From Diplocarpon mali (taxonomy: Eukaryota; Ascomycota; Leotiomycetes; Helotiales; Drepanopezizaceae): 64,000 nucleotides of DNA. Under the pieces are notes generated by a model. The model searched no databases and was not told where the DNA came from. It saw nothing but the letters and a program-made list of their open reading frames with translations. The DNA is taken from positions 189,394 to 253,393 of the forward strand of contig JAENRP010000003.1 of NCBI GenBank assembly GCA_024741835.1. Reading direction: 5' to 3'. Shown here in pieces: positions 1 to 17,517 of the stretch; position 1 is the first letter of the stretch; every line of letters starts with the position of its first letter. A program made the position numbers and the translations under genes.

Positions 1-1
1 G

Positions 2-625
2 ACCCTCTCTACAACAGTTATAGGAAAATACCTCACCCAAGCTGAGGTACTAGCACAATCTACGTACGATACCCTGGCTCTTATCATATCCACCGCGTGT
101 GATAAAGGCCTGTGGGCTAAGCCGGAGGTCAGGGTAAAAGTCGACGGGTATAACAAGGATCTTGTCAAGAGTCTTGAAAATAATCTGGCGTCTGTGGAGC
201 AGATGGAGAGCATCGTGCCCGCTTTCCAGAGCACACTTCACGCTCTCTACACCGCACACGAAGTCGGGACTGTGGCTGTCAAATTCTGCAGCTATATATC
301 AAGGCGGGGCAAGGACGTGTACGAGAAGCAGGCAGATGCTAACAAGGCTATTGCAGCAGTTGCGCAGCAATTATTGCAAACCGTTGCTGCCAAGTGTGCT
401 GCTGTGAAGAAGGGGCTGGATGAAGGGGGTTGGATCGACAGGGTGCTAGAGAGCGTGCTGCCAGATGAAAACGGCGGGATAAGCGAGTTATCAGTGGAGA
501 CTGTTGCGGCATTGAGGAAACTTGTGGATGAGAACTTCATGGAGGAATGGGCTGGTGAGGTTGTGGAGAGCTGGAAGGATTCCGTTGTCGGGTTTTCTCT
601 TCTCAAGACGCTCACCAAAGCCTAG
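2..625 (+). CDS. 3' end of a truncated hypothetical gene
   Basis: An open frame runs without a stop from base 2 to a TAG at 623-625, so this is the C-terminal part (about 207 residues) of a protein whose start lies outside the window. The first internal Met is at 194, but codons before it (for example LIISTACDKGLW) read as coding. The visible part looks mostly alpha-helical, with alternating hydrophobic and charged residues and an Ala-rich stretch (KAIAAVAQQLLQTVAAKCAA). There is no transmembrane segment or catalytic motif I recognise. No intron is needed in this portion. The family is unknown to me and I assign no function. Its end lies only about 170 bp from the convergent ILM1-like gene. 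Confidence 0.6.
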   Translation, partial: TLSTTVIGKYLTQAEVLAQSTYDTLALIISTACDKGLWAKPEVRVKVDGYNKDLVKSLENNLASVEQMESIVPAFQSTLHALYTAHEVGTVAVKFCSYISRRGKDVYEKQADANKAIAAVAQQLLQTVAAKCAAVKKGLDEGGWIDRVLESVLPDENGGISELSVETVAALRKLVDENFMEEWAGEVVESWKDSVVGFSLLKTLTKA

Positions 626-797
626 CAAAGGGCTGCGCATGCATGGCCAGCCTCGCTTGAGCTAGCACATGCTGCGATATCTGGCTATAGATCTTTCGCA
701 TCAAGAAATATGGTAAGCTTCATCCTTCCCATTGCAATCCTTCACATGGCCCCGACATCCGCAAGATTCATAATTGTATTGCTCCAGTCCCTCCTGA

Positions 798-1442
798 TTA
801 AAGCATATCCTCCTCCGCTGCCTTCCTGCGCTGGATCTTCGCCACCATCTCCCTCCTCTCCTCCCTCAATGTAAGAAACACCCAGAACCAGGTAATCATC
901 TCCACAAACGCCCACGTAAACAGCACTCTGTTTTTCAGGCCCTCGCCCCAGCTACTCGCTTGGTAGGAAGTCGACGCATACATAGGAGAGGTGGAGGAGA
1001 AGGCGTAGGAGTAGAATGTCAGGCAGAAGAAGAGGATTAGGCGGACCGGTGCTGTTTGGGCCAAGTAGTCAGTCTCTTGCTCGGCGCATGAGGGGAGGTG
1101 GGGGCCGCACCTTGGGAGCCCCAGTGAAATTGGGAGATTTCTTCAGGCTGGGAGACGGAGACCAGGTCGCTGACGCCAACCACCAGCAGGACGGCTGCAA
1201 GAAAGGCCAGTGGCGCGGACTGCAGCTCGAAGGCGCGCGAATATGGCTACAGAATGTAAGCACGGTGTGTGACGCGATTTCTACTTGTGAAGAAGATTGT
1301 GTACCAGTCCCATGGCCTCCCCTATTATAAAGACTAATGTCTGATCCGCTATTGTTTCGGGTGAACTGAGGAAGAAGAAGGCCAGCGTAATGTGGAATAG
1401 GGAGAGAGAGGTTATGATCATTGCGGCAGAGATAAGGCCCAT
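798..1442 (-). CDS. ILM1: ILM1-like membrane protein (increased loss of mitochondrial DNA 1)
   Basis: Three exons on the minus strand: 1442-1305, 1246-1111 and 1051-798, with introns of 58 and 59 bp. They give 175 residues. The start is the Met of MGLISAAMIITSL, at the top of the first membrane segment. Four hydrophobic segments are visible, at about residues 5-25, 57-75, 96-110 and 134-153, with a charged C-terminal tail (REERREMVAKIQRRK). The stretches TIADQTLVFIIGEAMG, SDLVSVSQPEEI and QAPVRLILFF match my memory of the fungal Ilm1 family, and both splice junctions fall where they restore it. Ilm1 is a small endomembrane protein; yeast mutants lose mitochondrial DNA, but the biochemical role is not established. 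It is divergent from the CDC43 homologue, with 285 bp between the start codons. Confidence 0.8.
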
Positions 1443-1727
1443 TGTGAAAGAATTCCTGTCGGTGTACTGGGGGATGAGATGGAGGGGAAGAAAAATGTAG
1501 CGTCTGTCGAGTTTTCAGGTTGTCTTGAGTCGCATGTCTCACAGAGTATTCTTGCATTGATGCCTTCTCACAGAATAGAAAGTCGGATCAAAAGACGATA
1601 CAGGGGTCATGAGTTGGTCGTTTCTCCGATCCGAGACAATCAGGGGTCCAAGCTACCAGCTTGAGCTTGGAACCCCTCCTCTTGCCAAAGCTCCAGACGA
1701 GCTGGGTCAACGTCCAGGAGACTCGAC

Positions 1728-3266
1728 ATGGCAGAGCCGACGCTGCAGAAAGAGAAGCATATCAAGTACTGGCAACGATGTCTCAAGTCTCTGCTGCCCA
1801 CCGCATATACCAGCACCGATTCCTCGCGCATGACCCTAGGATTCTTCATCCTCTCGGCGCTGGACCTTCTCGACGCGGGCGCAGACACCCTCCCCGAGAA
1901 GCAGCGCAAGGAAATCAGAGACTGGATCTTGAAATGCCAGCATCCGAACGGTGGGTTCTGCGGCTCTCCTAATCACAGGTTTCCGGATGCGTGCTATTTT
2001 GATGTCGGGGAGGGGAGGCGGGTTATGGATCCTGCGAACCTGCCGGCCACTTTCTTTGCACTGCTGAGCTTGAGTTTCGTGGGGGGGCTACAGCATGTGA
2101 GGAAGCAGGATGCTCTGAGGTGGTTGAAGAGCCTACAGAGGCAGGATGGGAGTTTTGGGGAGCTACTTACGCAGGAAGGGGTTGTAGAAGGTGGGAAGGA
2201 TATGCGGTATTGTCAGACTGCGATGGCTGTCAGATGGGTTCTCCAGGGCGATGAGGAAGCAGGCGGAGTGCATGATATTGATGTTGAGGGTTTGGTCGCC
2301 CACATACGAGCTGGACAGGTACTTGGGAAAGATGTTCGTGGAGGACTGGACAGCTGATTGTTGATAGACGTACGACGGCGGATTCTCTGAATCTTCTGAA
2401 CATGAAGCACATGGTATAATGGAAACATCTGCCACTTTGAAAATAGACTGATGCTCTTCTTTAGCTGGCTACACATACTGTGCTATTGCAGCTCTTTCAT
2501 TCCTCGACCGCCTTCCTGATCCTAGCCTCTACGCATTTCAACCCATTGGGCCGACAAGTTCCGAGCCTGGCCTTACTGATCTTCCAGGAACCATTCGATG
2601 GCTTGTTTCCAGGCAGGTGGGGTATACCGACGAAGAGGATGCAGATATAGCAGAGCCGGATGAGCCTATAATACAACTGGCCGGTATATACAAGGACGAT
2701 CCGGTATCGTTCCTCGATCACAAAGAGGTCGTAGGACTCAACGGCCGTTGTAACAAAGCCGTGGATACCTGCTATTCATTCTGGGTATCTGCTTCTCTGA
2801 GTGTACGTTGCAACTCGCACATATAGGGCATTTCGCTAATCAGCCCGACTTACAGCTGCTCGGCCAGGATGCAGCTCAACTCCTGCATACACAGGCTATA
2901 CGCCGTTTCTTGTTCGAGCGCACCCAGCATATGATAGGGGGATTTGGAAAAACCCCGGGCGCCCCCCCAGGTTTGCTGCTTTGCTTCTCAAGCACCACAG
3001 AAAGATTGCTAATCTTGACCCAAGACATCTACCACTCGTATTTGGGTCTCGCGGCTCTATCTACCATGAAGGAACCGGGTATCAAATCATTAGATCCAAG
3101 ACTGTGCATCAGCATGCAGCAGAAGGAGATTATTGGGCAGCTCCGGAAGAGTGCGGCCGTCCCAATGAAATCGTATTGGAAGCATGGGTATTGCTTCCAA
3201 ATCAGGGAGGACGATCCCGAGTTTGAACAGATCATGGCTTCCAGCGAAAAGCCCCCGACCCTTTGA
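1728..3266 (+). CDS. CDC43: Geranylgeranyltransferase type I beta subunit
   Basis: Five exons (1728-2318, 2368-2413, 2465-2802, 2856-2970, 3025-3266) encode 443 residues. The protein is the beta subunit of protein geranylgeranyltransferase I, which attaches geranylgeranyl to CaaX proteins ending in Leu, such as Rho1 and Cdc42. The alpha-alpha barrel repeats are visible (LKCQHPNGGFCGSPN, LQRQDGSFG, YDGGFSESSEHEAHAGYTYC, LNGRCNKAVDTCYSFW). The zinc ligands should be Asp313, Cys315 and His367, the last in DIYHSYLGL. The Gly-Gly-Phe repeats and the final YHSYLGLAAL block favour GGTase-I over the farnesyltransferase or Rab transferase beta chains. All exon joins preserve frame. Exon 3 carries an acidic insert (DEEDADIAEPDEP) before the catalytic block. 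Confidence 0.93.
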
Positions 3267-3968
3267 AAGGCAGCACGTGTAACCTCTGGAAGAGAGTCTG
3301 GCCTCCAGAGATAGCGAGACCTCGCTACCGAGCAACGTTCGTCATGGCTCGACACCACGGACCGATATGTCTACCAACATGAGAAATGCTCGAAGTTAGT
3401 CGTCCAGCCTCCTGTATCTGCTCATAGCTGGATGGATTCGGACCTACGAGCAAGAAGCTCCGATGAGAAGCAGAAGTCATTGGATCAGGAGTGGCTTGCC
3501 CGTTGCGGTGGATGGCCGATTGGATGATGATTAGCGCACTGCCACGATCACCGGCTGGAAGGCTCACTGTACACCATGTACTTTTATCTACACTTGCCAG
3601 CTTCAATTTAAATGTTGAAGGAAGACGAAATCTGCATTTTTCGCAATCTTTCGTATTTCATCTATCTCACAGCTACATCAAAGTCTAGAAGGTGTATTGC
3701 TCTTCTGCGAAGCCATAGATCGGATAATCAGTCTTAGAAACTCGCTTCCGATCAAAGCTACTCGAAAAGTAAATAATCCGTGAATAGTTGCTATGGTCAA
3801 TGGTCATGGAAACCCCTTCAGCACGTTCCAGGGCCTCTGCCTCGCATCACTTATGACGCGATGCGCCGAGCCTTGTAGCTTGCCTTGATGGCTAGAGCTC
3901 ATAGCTTCAATCTTCACACCACAGCAAGCACACGCCCCCGCTGTCGCTCTACCTTCTGAGAACTCGCG
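3267..3968 (+). other. Intergenic spacer, no gene seen
   Basis: About 700 bp between the prenyltransferase stop and the peptidase start. It contains no convincing frame or RNA gene. The last 100 bp before 3969 are pyrimidine- and CA-rich, as expected of a fungal 5' leader. Confidence 0.5.
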
Positions 3969-5195
3969 ATGAAGCTCTTTACGCCTCCCAGCATTTTTTT
4001 TCTAGCGAACTGTGCCCAAATCGCTCTCTCAATCGGGCCCCAACAACCTCTGCAAGCTGCACAACCCCACCCTCCTTCAGTCTCACACGAGAGCTCCTCA
4101 ACCAAATCCCTGCTCGCTCTGCACAAGGGGCTTATAACACTCGAATCCATAACCGGGAACGAGGACGCCGTAGGCCAATACCTGACCAAGTACCTCGAGA
4201 GCAAGAACTTCACGGTTGAAGTGCAAAAGGTCGCTTCCTCCCCGGCCCGCAACAACATCTTCGCATACTTAGGCCAGACGCGCAAGACGCGCATCCTAAT
4301 TTCATCTCACATCGACACGGTACCCCCATTCTGGCCCTACGAGAGGAGAGGCGACGAGATCTGGGGCCGGGGGAGCGTAGATGCCAAGGGCAGCGTGGCG
4401 ACGCAGATCGTAGCCGTGGAAGAGCTGCTCGCCGCGGGTAGCATCAAGGAGGGCGATGTGGGACTGCTATACGTGGTCGGAGAGGAGGTCAACGGCGACG
4501 GCATGCGCAAGGCCAACGAGCTGGGCGTGGCGTGGGAAAGTGTCATCTTCGGGGAGCCGACCGAGTTGAAGCTCGCCAGCGGACACAAAGGGACGATGGG
4601 CGTGCAGATCTCCGCGAAGGGCAAGGCGGGCCACAGTGGGTATCCCGAGCTGGGGAAGAGCGCGAATGCCATGTTGATCCCGGCGCTGAATGCGCTGTTG
4701 AGCGTGGAGCTGCCGTACAGCGAGAAGTACGGGAATACGACGCTGAACATTGGGCGCATGGAAGGTGGCGTTGCCGGGAATGTCATTGCGGAGGAGGCGA
4801 GTGCCGTCCTCACGCTGAGGATCGCGGATGGGAGCCCGGAGATCATTCAGAAGGCAGTCTTGGGGACCGTGGAGAAGCTGGGACAGGAGTTGGATGTCAG
4901 GTTTTTGGGGGGCTACGGGCCGGTCTATATTGATAGCGATGTCCCTGGTGAGTCCTTCCCTCTTCCTGCTGACGTTGTTTCTTGACTTGACTTGATTTTC
5001 TGTGTTATAGGTTTCGAGACGATTGTGGTCAATTACGGCACGGATATCCCAAACTTGAAAGGGGATCACAAGAGGTATCTTTACGGTCCTGGAACGATCC
5101 TAATGGCTCACAGTGATCATGAGCACCTGAAGGTTTCGGATCTCGAGGCTGCAGTTGAGGGCTACAAAGCTTTGATTGAGCATTCGATGAAGTGA
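3969..5195 (+). CDS. Secreted M20-family zinc metallopeptidase (ArgE/carboxypeptidase-like)
   Basis: Two exons (3969-4947 and 5011-5195, 63-bp intron) encode 387 residues. The N-terminus (MKLFTPPSIFFLANCAQIALS) is a signal peptide with a probable cut near residue 21. The mature part is a two-domain M20 hydrolase. Likely metal and catalytic residues are His114 and Asp116 (SSHIDTVPP), Asp138 (GRGSVDAKGS), Glu172 and Glu173 (VVGEEVNGDG), Glu196 (FGEPTE) and the C-terminal His in MAHSDHEH. The dimerisation domain lies between GHKGTMGVQISAKGKAGHSG and the C-terminal lobe. Such enzymes remove acyl groups or C-terminal amino acids from short peptides outside the cell; the exact substrate cannot be told. 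GC content is higher than in neighbouring genes. It converges on gfa1. Confidence 0.9.
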
Positions 5196-5714
5196 GCGAG
5201 TACTGAATATTCTGCGACTTGTATATGCTAGCCTGTCGAAAATAAACAGGTAAAGCTGGCATTGAGAGTACTGGTATTGAATTTTGCTACTTGCTAATCT
5301 GTGTGACATTAGCTGGCTGCCGGACTGTGTGCTGATACTGCAATTTTAGAAATGCCATACTGCAGCTAGGAGTTTGTTATCTTTGGATGACTTGCACGCT
5401 GCTCTTTGTGCACTTGGAGGAGCATGGTAGGCAATTGAAGGAACAAACTCTTGATTTCCGAATCCAGACTTATGCGGTTACAGTCTTGCACCGGTTCTTG
5501 GTCGGGGAGGAAGATTTCCTGTCATAAGAGCATCGTGTATACACATAGAAGAGCCATATCTCAGTGGTCAAAATCTATTGCTAGACTATATGCGATCATT
5601 CGCAACAAAGGACTACGTGTAGTGCCCATGGATTCGTTCGCGATTCCTGTCCGTAACCCATTTTCCCTACGAGCGCTAAAAGCAAATAACGACAGATCAG
5701 GGGGTATTTCCCAT
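5196..5714. other. Convergent intergenic spacer
   Basis: About 520 bp between the stop codons of the peptidase (+) and GFA1 (-). It should hold both 3' untranslated regions. I see no gene or clear repeat. Confidence 0.5.
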
Positions 5715-8026
<2,312 letters not shown>

Positions 8027-10079
8027 GATCGCTGAGAATTCAAGCTTCGGGTACAGAAGTCGTGGGTGCTTCGTTGCGGGGGACAAGCCTTTGTGTGAGA
8101 GAACTCGGGAAGTTGTAGGCAGTGTGGTTGTGGAGATATTCAACACTGTTTCTGCGGCGCAACGAGCGGAATCTGGCAATGGGGAGAAGATGAAATGCAG
8201 TAGTACATGGAAGAGTAGAGGGGAGAAAGATGAGGGGGTCTTTGAATATAAGAGGAGCTGGCAAAGCTTCTTGAAACCTCGACTCTCGCTAGTCCCTAAC
8301 CCCTGTTACTCCAACAACAGAAGCTGGGGCTTTGCCTCTTCTGGACGGTCCACAAGCTGCACAAGACAAAGACCTTTTTGTCCAGCACATCTTTGAACAC
8401 AACAAAGAAAAAGATCCAATCAGCTTGGGATTCTGGCTGCTGTGCTTTGCCCCATAGTAGTGTCCATCTCCAAGCTTGCTAGGGTACGGTCTGATCCTCA
8501 GGTCAGCGCAGTCAGGAGGCGAACGAGCCAGAATAAAGGGGTCTGGAAAGACCCTGAGCCACACCGCTATCGTTGGTTGTCTTCAGTATACGAGGTAACT
8601 CTGCGCCCCAATTATCGGGCGACTGGTTATTTTTAGGACAAAGATCTCGATGTACTTACTTAGTACACAGTATGTACTCGGTACCATGGACATGACAGGG
8701 GCTTGCTCTGCTGTGGGTCGTGATCTTCATTCTTCATGCCAAACAAAAATCATCCATGACGCACATGGACGAACGAATCGCTCTTTACCCTGTTCAGGAC
8801 TGTAACGACTTCAACTTTTCATGCAGCTAGAAGAGTTTGGTGTTCTCACAGATCACCAGATACGGGAAACGCTTGTGTGGCTTGGCTGGCAGCGTGCCTT
8901 ATTGCTGCGATCAAAGAGCAAAATCATAAAGAGCCCTGTAACTTCGGTGGCTAGGCTTTAAAACATCAAATCTTTTTCCTTGCTTATCAACCACAACAAC
9001 AGAGGATAAAAGGGAACCTACGAGCCGCTAGATTATGTTTTATAACAGGAGTTTTCTGATTTTTCCCTAGTAGTGGTCTATTAAGAACTGGACAAACTAT
9101 AAGGTATTAAAAACAAGTGTTCCTAGGCCCCTGTGATAATAGGTGACAAAGATACCCGCTGTACCGCAGTACCGTATAGAAAGGGGCAAACTGCGGATCT
9201 GAATAAAAGTCTACGACAGCCCCTTGACAAACCGACCAGGGGCGAGAGGCTCTGCGTTGCCTGTCGAATTTTAGAGCAAGTTCTCCTTGTTCTCACAATC
9301 TCTAGCATGACGGTAATCCAAAGAATGCAGAAGGATGGATCAACGCCAGTCTCGTACAGATGGATCTTGAGATTGTCTTATCCACTTTCCGACTCTGGCA
9401 GACCGTTTGCGGGGAGAATGCTTGATTGTCCTTGAGCATCAGGTGAAACAGAATCTACTGCCATGCAAGGGGTTCCTTCACTTCCGAAATACTTGAGAAT
9501 AACCTTGAAGCTAGTAAAGTAAGACTGCAGCCCTTGAGATTATCTCGATGGGCTGCGATAACTACGAAGCAGTCTTAGGATTGAATAGATCACATATTCA
9601 ACTTCTTACCACGGTCAATCATAGAAACGCACCTCGAAATCGCAAAATTGCTTGTGTGAAGAATCTGGACCAGATGTTGTGCAAGGCACTCTTAATTATA
9701 CCGTCGTTTTCCGTTGCATTTCTTAACAGCGATTTCCAACTTGTTGCTTGTTTGTTTAAAATTACGTTAGGCAAGCATATTTGTTCACAACTTCCAGAGG
9801 CAAGACCCTGGGCGAGTCATAAATATTAGGTGAATTATGACTTCGTTAGACGTTTTCCTATATCGAAATTTCATTTACACCTGCGCCCCTTGGCGGGTAA
9901 GATGCAAAGCAGTAACACTGCTGCGACTTTTGGTATTGACTTTTAAGCCATCATAATTAGGAGCAAGGAGGGCAAGGGCCATTTTGAGACAGCTACACCA
10001 AAGGATCACAGAAATAAGTGTTGCAAATATTTCTGATCTACCTTAACAACTGTAAAGTATAATTTAAATCAAGCCAGAA
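8027..10079. other. Gene-poor spacer upstream of GFA1
   Basis: This stretch holds the GFA1 promoter and then about 1.5 kb of increasingly AT-rich DNA. An in-frame ATG at 8179 precedes the GFA1 start without an intervening stop, but using it would bury the catalytic cysteine. No other gene is supported. Confidence 0.5.
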
Positions 10080-11260
10080 CTTAAGGCTTACCACTAGGGC
10101 TGTACCTTTTATTCCCATTCATTTATTGCCTAGTATGATTGCTGGTTATTCTGCGCCAGAGAGCAAAATACAATGTTTTAGAATACAACAGTGCCATCTC
10201 TTGAACATGAGTCCAAGCCATCTACTAGTAACTCATCACTAAGACCTTATGAATTGCACACATATGTTGATTCAAGTCATGTTAATAGTATAGGGAGCCT
10301 ATTATAAGAGCCTAACCGTATATCTTTAAGCTCCCTTGTTTGGAATTCTATATTCTGGGAGACGACTACTCGATACCTATACGCGGTGTCTCTTACGAAA
10401 CTTACGAACCTGTAGATTCTTTAGATTCTTTCTAAAGGGTCTGCAGAGCCGAGATTGAGCTCTTTCGACTACGAAATAGTTAAACCCCGAGTCGAACAGA
10501 GCTAGAACTTTCGGAAACATCGAAATGAAATTGTTTTCTCTCTACTAGACTACCCCTTTTACGAATACCCTCTACTTCCGACCTCCACTTACGTACCCCG
10601 GGATTGTTCAAATATATACCTACGACTAAAGGAAAGGCTTAATGAAGGATATAAAGGAAAAAAGGCTAATTATAGTACTTAAAGAGAAGGGAAAGGAGTA
10701 AGAAAAGGATACATTTTGATAACTTTATATAGAGTCGATAAAAAGGGTTCCGATCGAGAGCCGCCGCCGACTAGTAAGACGCTTAATATGATCAAATGAA
10801 TAGCTGCTATCAGCGTAAAGGGCTCATCTTAGAATAAAGAACCTAAGGTGAATTTATTTATTAAGGCACCTATCGAGAATATACTTGCCTAAGACTTAAA
10901 GGGAATAACCATCGCCTAAGGTATAGGCTAGACTCTTATCCAAGGAATCAGGAACCACAGGTATAATAGGTAGGCTGGATAGTAATGACACAAGGAGTTT
11001 TTAAGCTTGTTTCTCCTTATATAAAAGTCCGACTAAAGCAATTTTCGCTCGTGCTACAAAGTTTAGAACCAATATAGCATATTAAAAGGGGAAACAAAAT
11101 AGATTGCAATGCGAGTTTATAACGAAGAATAAAAAGTAAGCCAGGCTTAGTCAAAAGCTGGGTTATTATCAAGCAGTTCGGGGATGAGTAATAGCAACCA
11201 TATGACATGAAATAAGGCGATAAAAACAGGCAAATCGAATCATGTGTTACCATGATTTAG
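10080..11260. mobile_element. AT-rich degenerate repeat block (possible RIP-mutated transposon relic)
   Basis: Composition changes to AT-rich, TpA-dominated sequence with stops in all frames and no gene-length frame. TTA, TAA and TATA words are very common and CpA looks depleted. This pattern is typical of transposon copies decayed by repeat-induced point mutation. I could not define terminal repeats or an element class. The edges given are approximate and judged by eye. Confidence 0.4.
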
Positions 11261-12423
11261 AGATGATGGAAGCTCCCGCGCAACCCAGGATCTTCGAATA
11301 GAACTCTTCTGCACCCTTACCTTGCGCACTCTACTATTCCTCTGCAACCCTCGGAAGTAGCAGCCGCCACCGTAAACGCGATCATGCTCTCGTTAACGAT
11401 TTATTCTCTTCGCTACTACCAACGTTGAGGGGACATTTTGCTTGATCAGTTTCTGCAACTCTGAACGTCTTACTCATCAGGCGAGTAAGAGACACCGAAG
11501 CATCGACACGTTCACCGCTCCTGCCTCAGTCATTTCTTGTATTCAACAGGAGTGCCGAGGTCGAGAAAACGGTGCAATCGGATTTCGTTGCACTCCCTCA
11601 AGTGCAGCTATGTCACGATTCTGTACATTTTAAAAGTTTCTGTTCTTTTTCTTTTTTCGGAGAATTGACAGTGGGTAACTCACCATCGCACTCACCTTCA
11701 CCACCGGCCTCTGATTCCTCTTCAGTTACCAACACCGTGAGCCCCACGACCGAGCACCAAAACGATTACTCGAAGCCAGAATTTGAGTTGAAGATATACG
11801 GATGTCTGGAAATGAGTTTTGGGGGTTGGGGCGATTACAGTTTTGGTTCCCTGGCATGAGGAATAAGACATGTCTATGAATGTACTTGTAAGTGAGAGAA
11901 AATAAAGGCTTTGGGAAAGCATGCAAGTAGAGTTGCACACCTAAGCAGATTAAGATTTTGACATGTCGCTGGACCCATGTTGGTGATGAGTATCAGGAAT
12001 AAGCATACTAGTAGGAAAGTGTATTTGTGGGGTCGGTCGAAACCATGCAGATTTGCATCGCTACGTGGTATGTAGATACTAGGCAGAAGTTAATAGTGCC
12101 ATTTTTAGAGATAGACCGCTTGTCGTCGAGGACGAAGAAGACGGCCTGGAAACGCAGGCATCTACTAACTTCTGTGCTGATCATGATTCTCAGATATGCG
12201 GGTGCGCATCAATACGTAGGATCAAACAGCCCTGAGCCTTGTGTCTTGAAAAGGTACGGTGATAAAGAAATCAAAAATTGGTGTGAAGCATCACACGGAG
12301 GCTCCTGAGACGTCCGGAGCATTCAATTAGAATCTACGAGATCCATGTGGTAATTATTTTACAAAGTCAAGTGTCATGCTCAACTGTATGCCGGGGCGCC
12401 AACGCAAGAAACGGACCATCCTT
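11261..12423. other. Spacer between relic block and RPT4
   Basis: About 1.2 kb with ordinary base composition but no frame supported by codon pattern or homology. It would contain the RPT4 3' untranslated region at its right edge. Confidence 0.4.
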
Positions 12424-13747
12424 TTAGAGCTTCTGGTATTCCAACTTACCCTCAAGTTTCTTCGACTCTGTAACCTTGCGCACTGCTTTGTTATAATCGT
12501 CTTGGTTAACTGCATCCCGGTAATCCTTGATAGCGAAAAGACCACTATAGGAAGTTAGCCTGCAATATTGTGCTTATTACCCCATAGAGCACTTACGCCT
12601 CAGTTACAACGTTTCTCAGATCAGCGCCATTGAGACCGTCGCTCATTTTTACCACGCTCTCGAAGTCAACATCTCCCTCTGTAACCACTCCAGCAGCATG
12701 AATCTTCATGATTTCCAGACGACCGACTTCGTTTGGTAGGGGAATCTCAATCTTTCTGTCCAAACGTCCAGCTCTGAGAAGTGCAGGATCCAGTGTATCA
12801 GGTCGGTTTGTGGCCATGATTATCTTAGTCTTTCCCAGGTAATCGAAACCGTCGAGCTGGTTGAGCAGCTCCATCAATGTCCGCTGGATTTCACGATCCG
12901 CCGAGGTTCCCTCCGAAAAACGTCGTCCTCCAATAGCATCGATCTCGTCCATGAAGATAATGCAGGGCTCATGCTCTTTTGCATATCCGAACATTTCTCT
13001 GATTAAACGCGCAGACTCTCCGATATACTTGTCGACGATCGCAGAGGAAACAACTGTAAAGTGTGAATAGCTTCCCAGAACACATTGAATTGTATCTCAT
13101 ACCTTTGAGAAAGTTGGTTTCTAGACTGCTGGCCACAGCTCTTGCCAACAACGTCTTCCCTGTTCCTGGGGGCCCATACAGTAGTACACCCTTCGGCGGC
13201 TTGATACCAACTCTTAGAAACAGCTCTGGGTTCTTCAAAGGAAGCTCGATGACTTCCCGCAACTCTCTGATCTGCTCGTTCAAACCACCAATTCCACCGA
13301 AACTGACCTGACCAGGGTCTTCCAAAGACATATTATACACAAGCGGATCGACTTCTCGCGGCAGCATGCGCATGATTGTGAGGGTGGTCATGTCGAGAGC
13401 AACTCGGGTTCCTTGTTTCAGCGCAGCCTTGTCGACCTTTGATCTGCATCCAACGACATATCTGGGTCCGGATGAAGCCTTAACGATGACTGGAAGGCTT
13501 GTTAGACAAAACAGAGGAGTGTGCAAGGAAACTACTCACATCTCTCATCATCAAGCTGTTTCAGAACCTCTCCGATGATCTGCCCAACACTTTGTAGAGC
13601 TTTGATATTATCCTCCGTGTGGTCAAAATCCTTCTGCAACCCCTTGATTTCTAACCTTAATGCCTTCAGCTTTGCCTCCCATTCTCTCGATTCCAATAGC
13701 TTTGACTTGAAAGACGCGAGCGCATGTTGACGCTCCTCGTCTGACAT
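12424..13747 (-). CDS. RPT4: 26S proteasome regulatory AAA-ATPase subunit Rpt4
   Basis: Four exons (13747-13540, 13489-13103, 13053-12597, 12544-12424) encode 390 residues, the normal length. Rpt4 (PSMC6/Sug2) is one of the six AAA-ATPases of the 19S base that unfold ubiquitylated substrates and feed them into the 20S core. Residues 1-60 form the N-terminal coiled coil. The OB-type segment follows ([27 protein letters not shown]). The AAA module has Walker A GPPGTGKT at 175-182, Walker B MDEID at 233-237 and the second region of homology [15 protein letters not shown]. The combination of [19 protein letters not shown] and [14 protein letters not shown] distinguishes Rpt4 from its paralogues, and there is no C-terminal HbYX motif, as usual for Rpt4. 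All junctions preserve frame. Confidence 0.95.
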
Positions 13748-16996
<3,249 letters not shown>

Positions 16997-17517
16997 AGCT
17001 GCTGCATAAGCCGTGAAGTAAAAAGCAAACGGTGGTCATAAATTGGTGGGATATGGCCTTATGATAAACAAATAAAAAGTTGTGCTCTTTATTCTTAAGG
17101 AAATTTTGTGACGCAATAGTGTGGGAAATCAGACCACTACTTGACGACAGAGATATCCATGGCTTGGACTTATGACCATATATGCATAGCCTCACACTGC
17201 GTATAACAAAGGAAACTCGCTCCAAATCAAAGACAGAAAAAACTGCTGAGTGATTGAAAGGAAACACCCCTTGTGTGTTACACGTGAATATGAATCTCAC
17301 AAGCTAAGCCTGGGTGTGCGGCTAATCAGTCCAGTCTAAAAACAAATTAGGCCGCAATCCATAACAGCACCCAACCTTGAAAGTCCTCAACACACAAAAA
17401 CCGAGTCTTGCAACATACCATCAAAGACATAGCACGAAAGTTCCTGGATATTGCAAACCCAAGTTTCATCACAAATAAATTTGCATTCAATCACCCAAGC
17501 CTCAGAAATTTGCCAAA
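16997..17517 (+). other. Intergenic spacer between enolase and HCR1
   Basis: About 520 bp containing the enolase 3' UTR and the HCR1 promoter and leader. No gene is seen. Confidence 0.5.
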
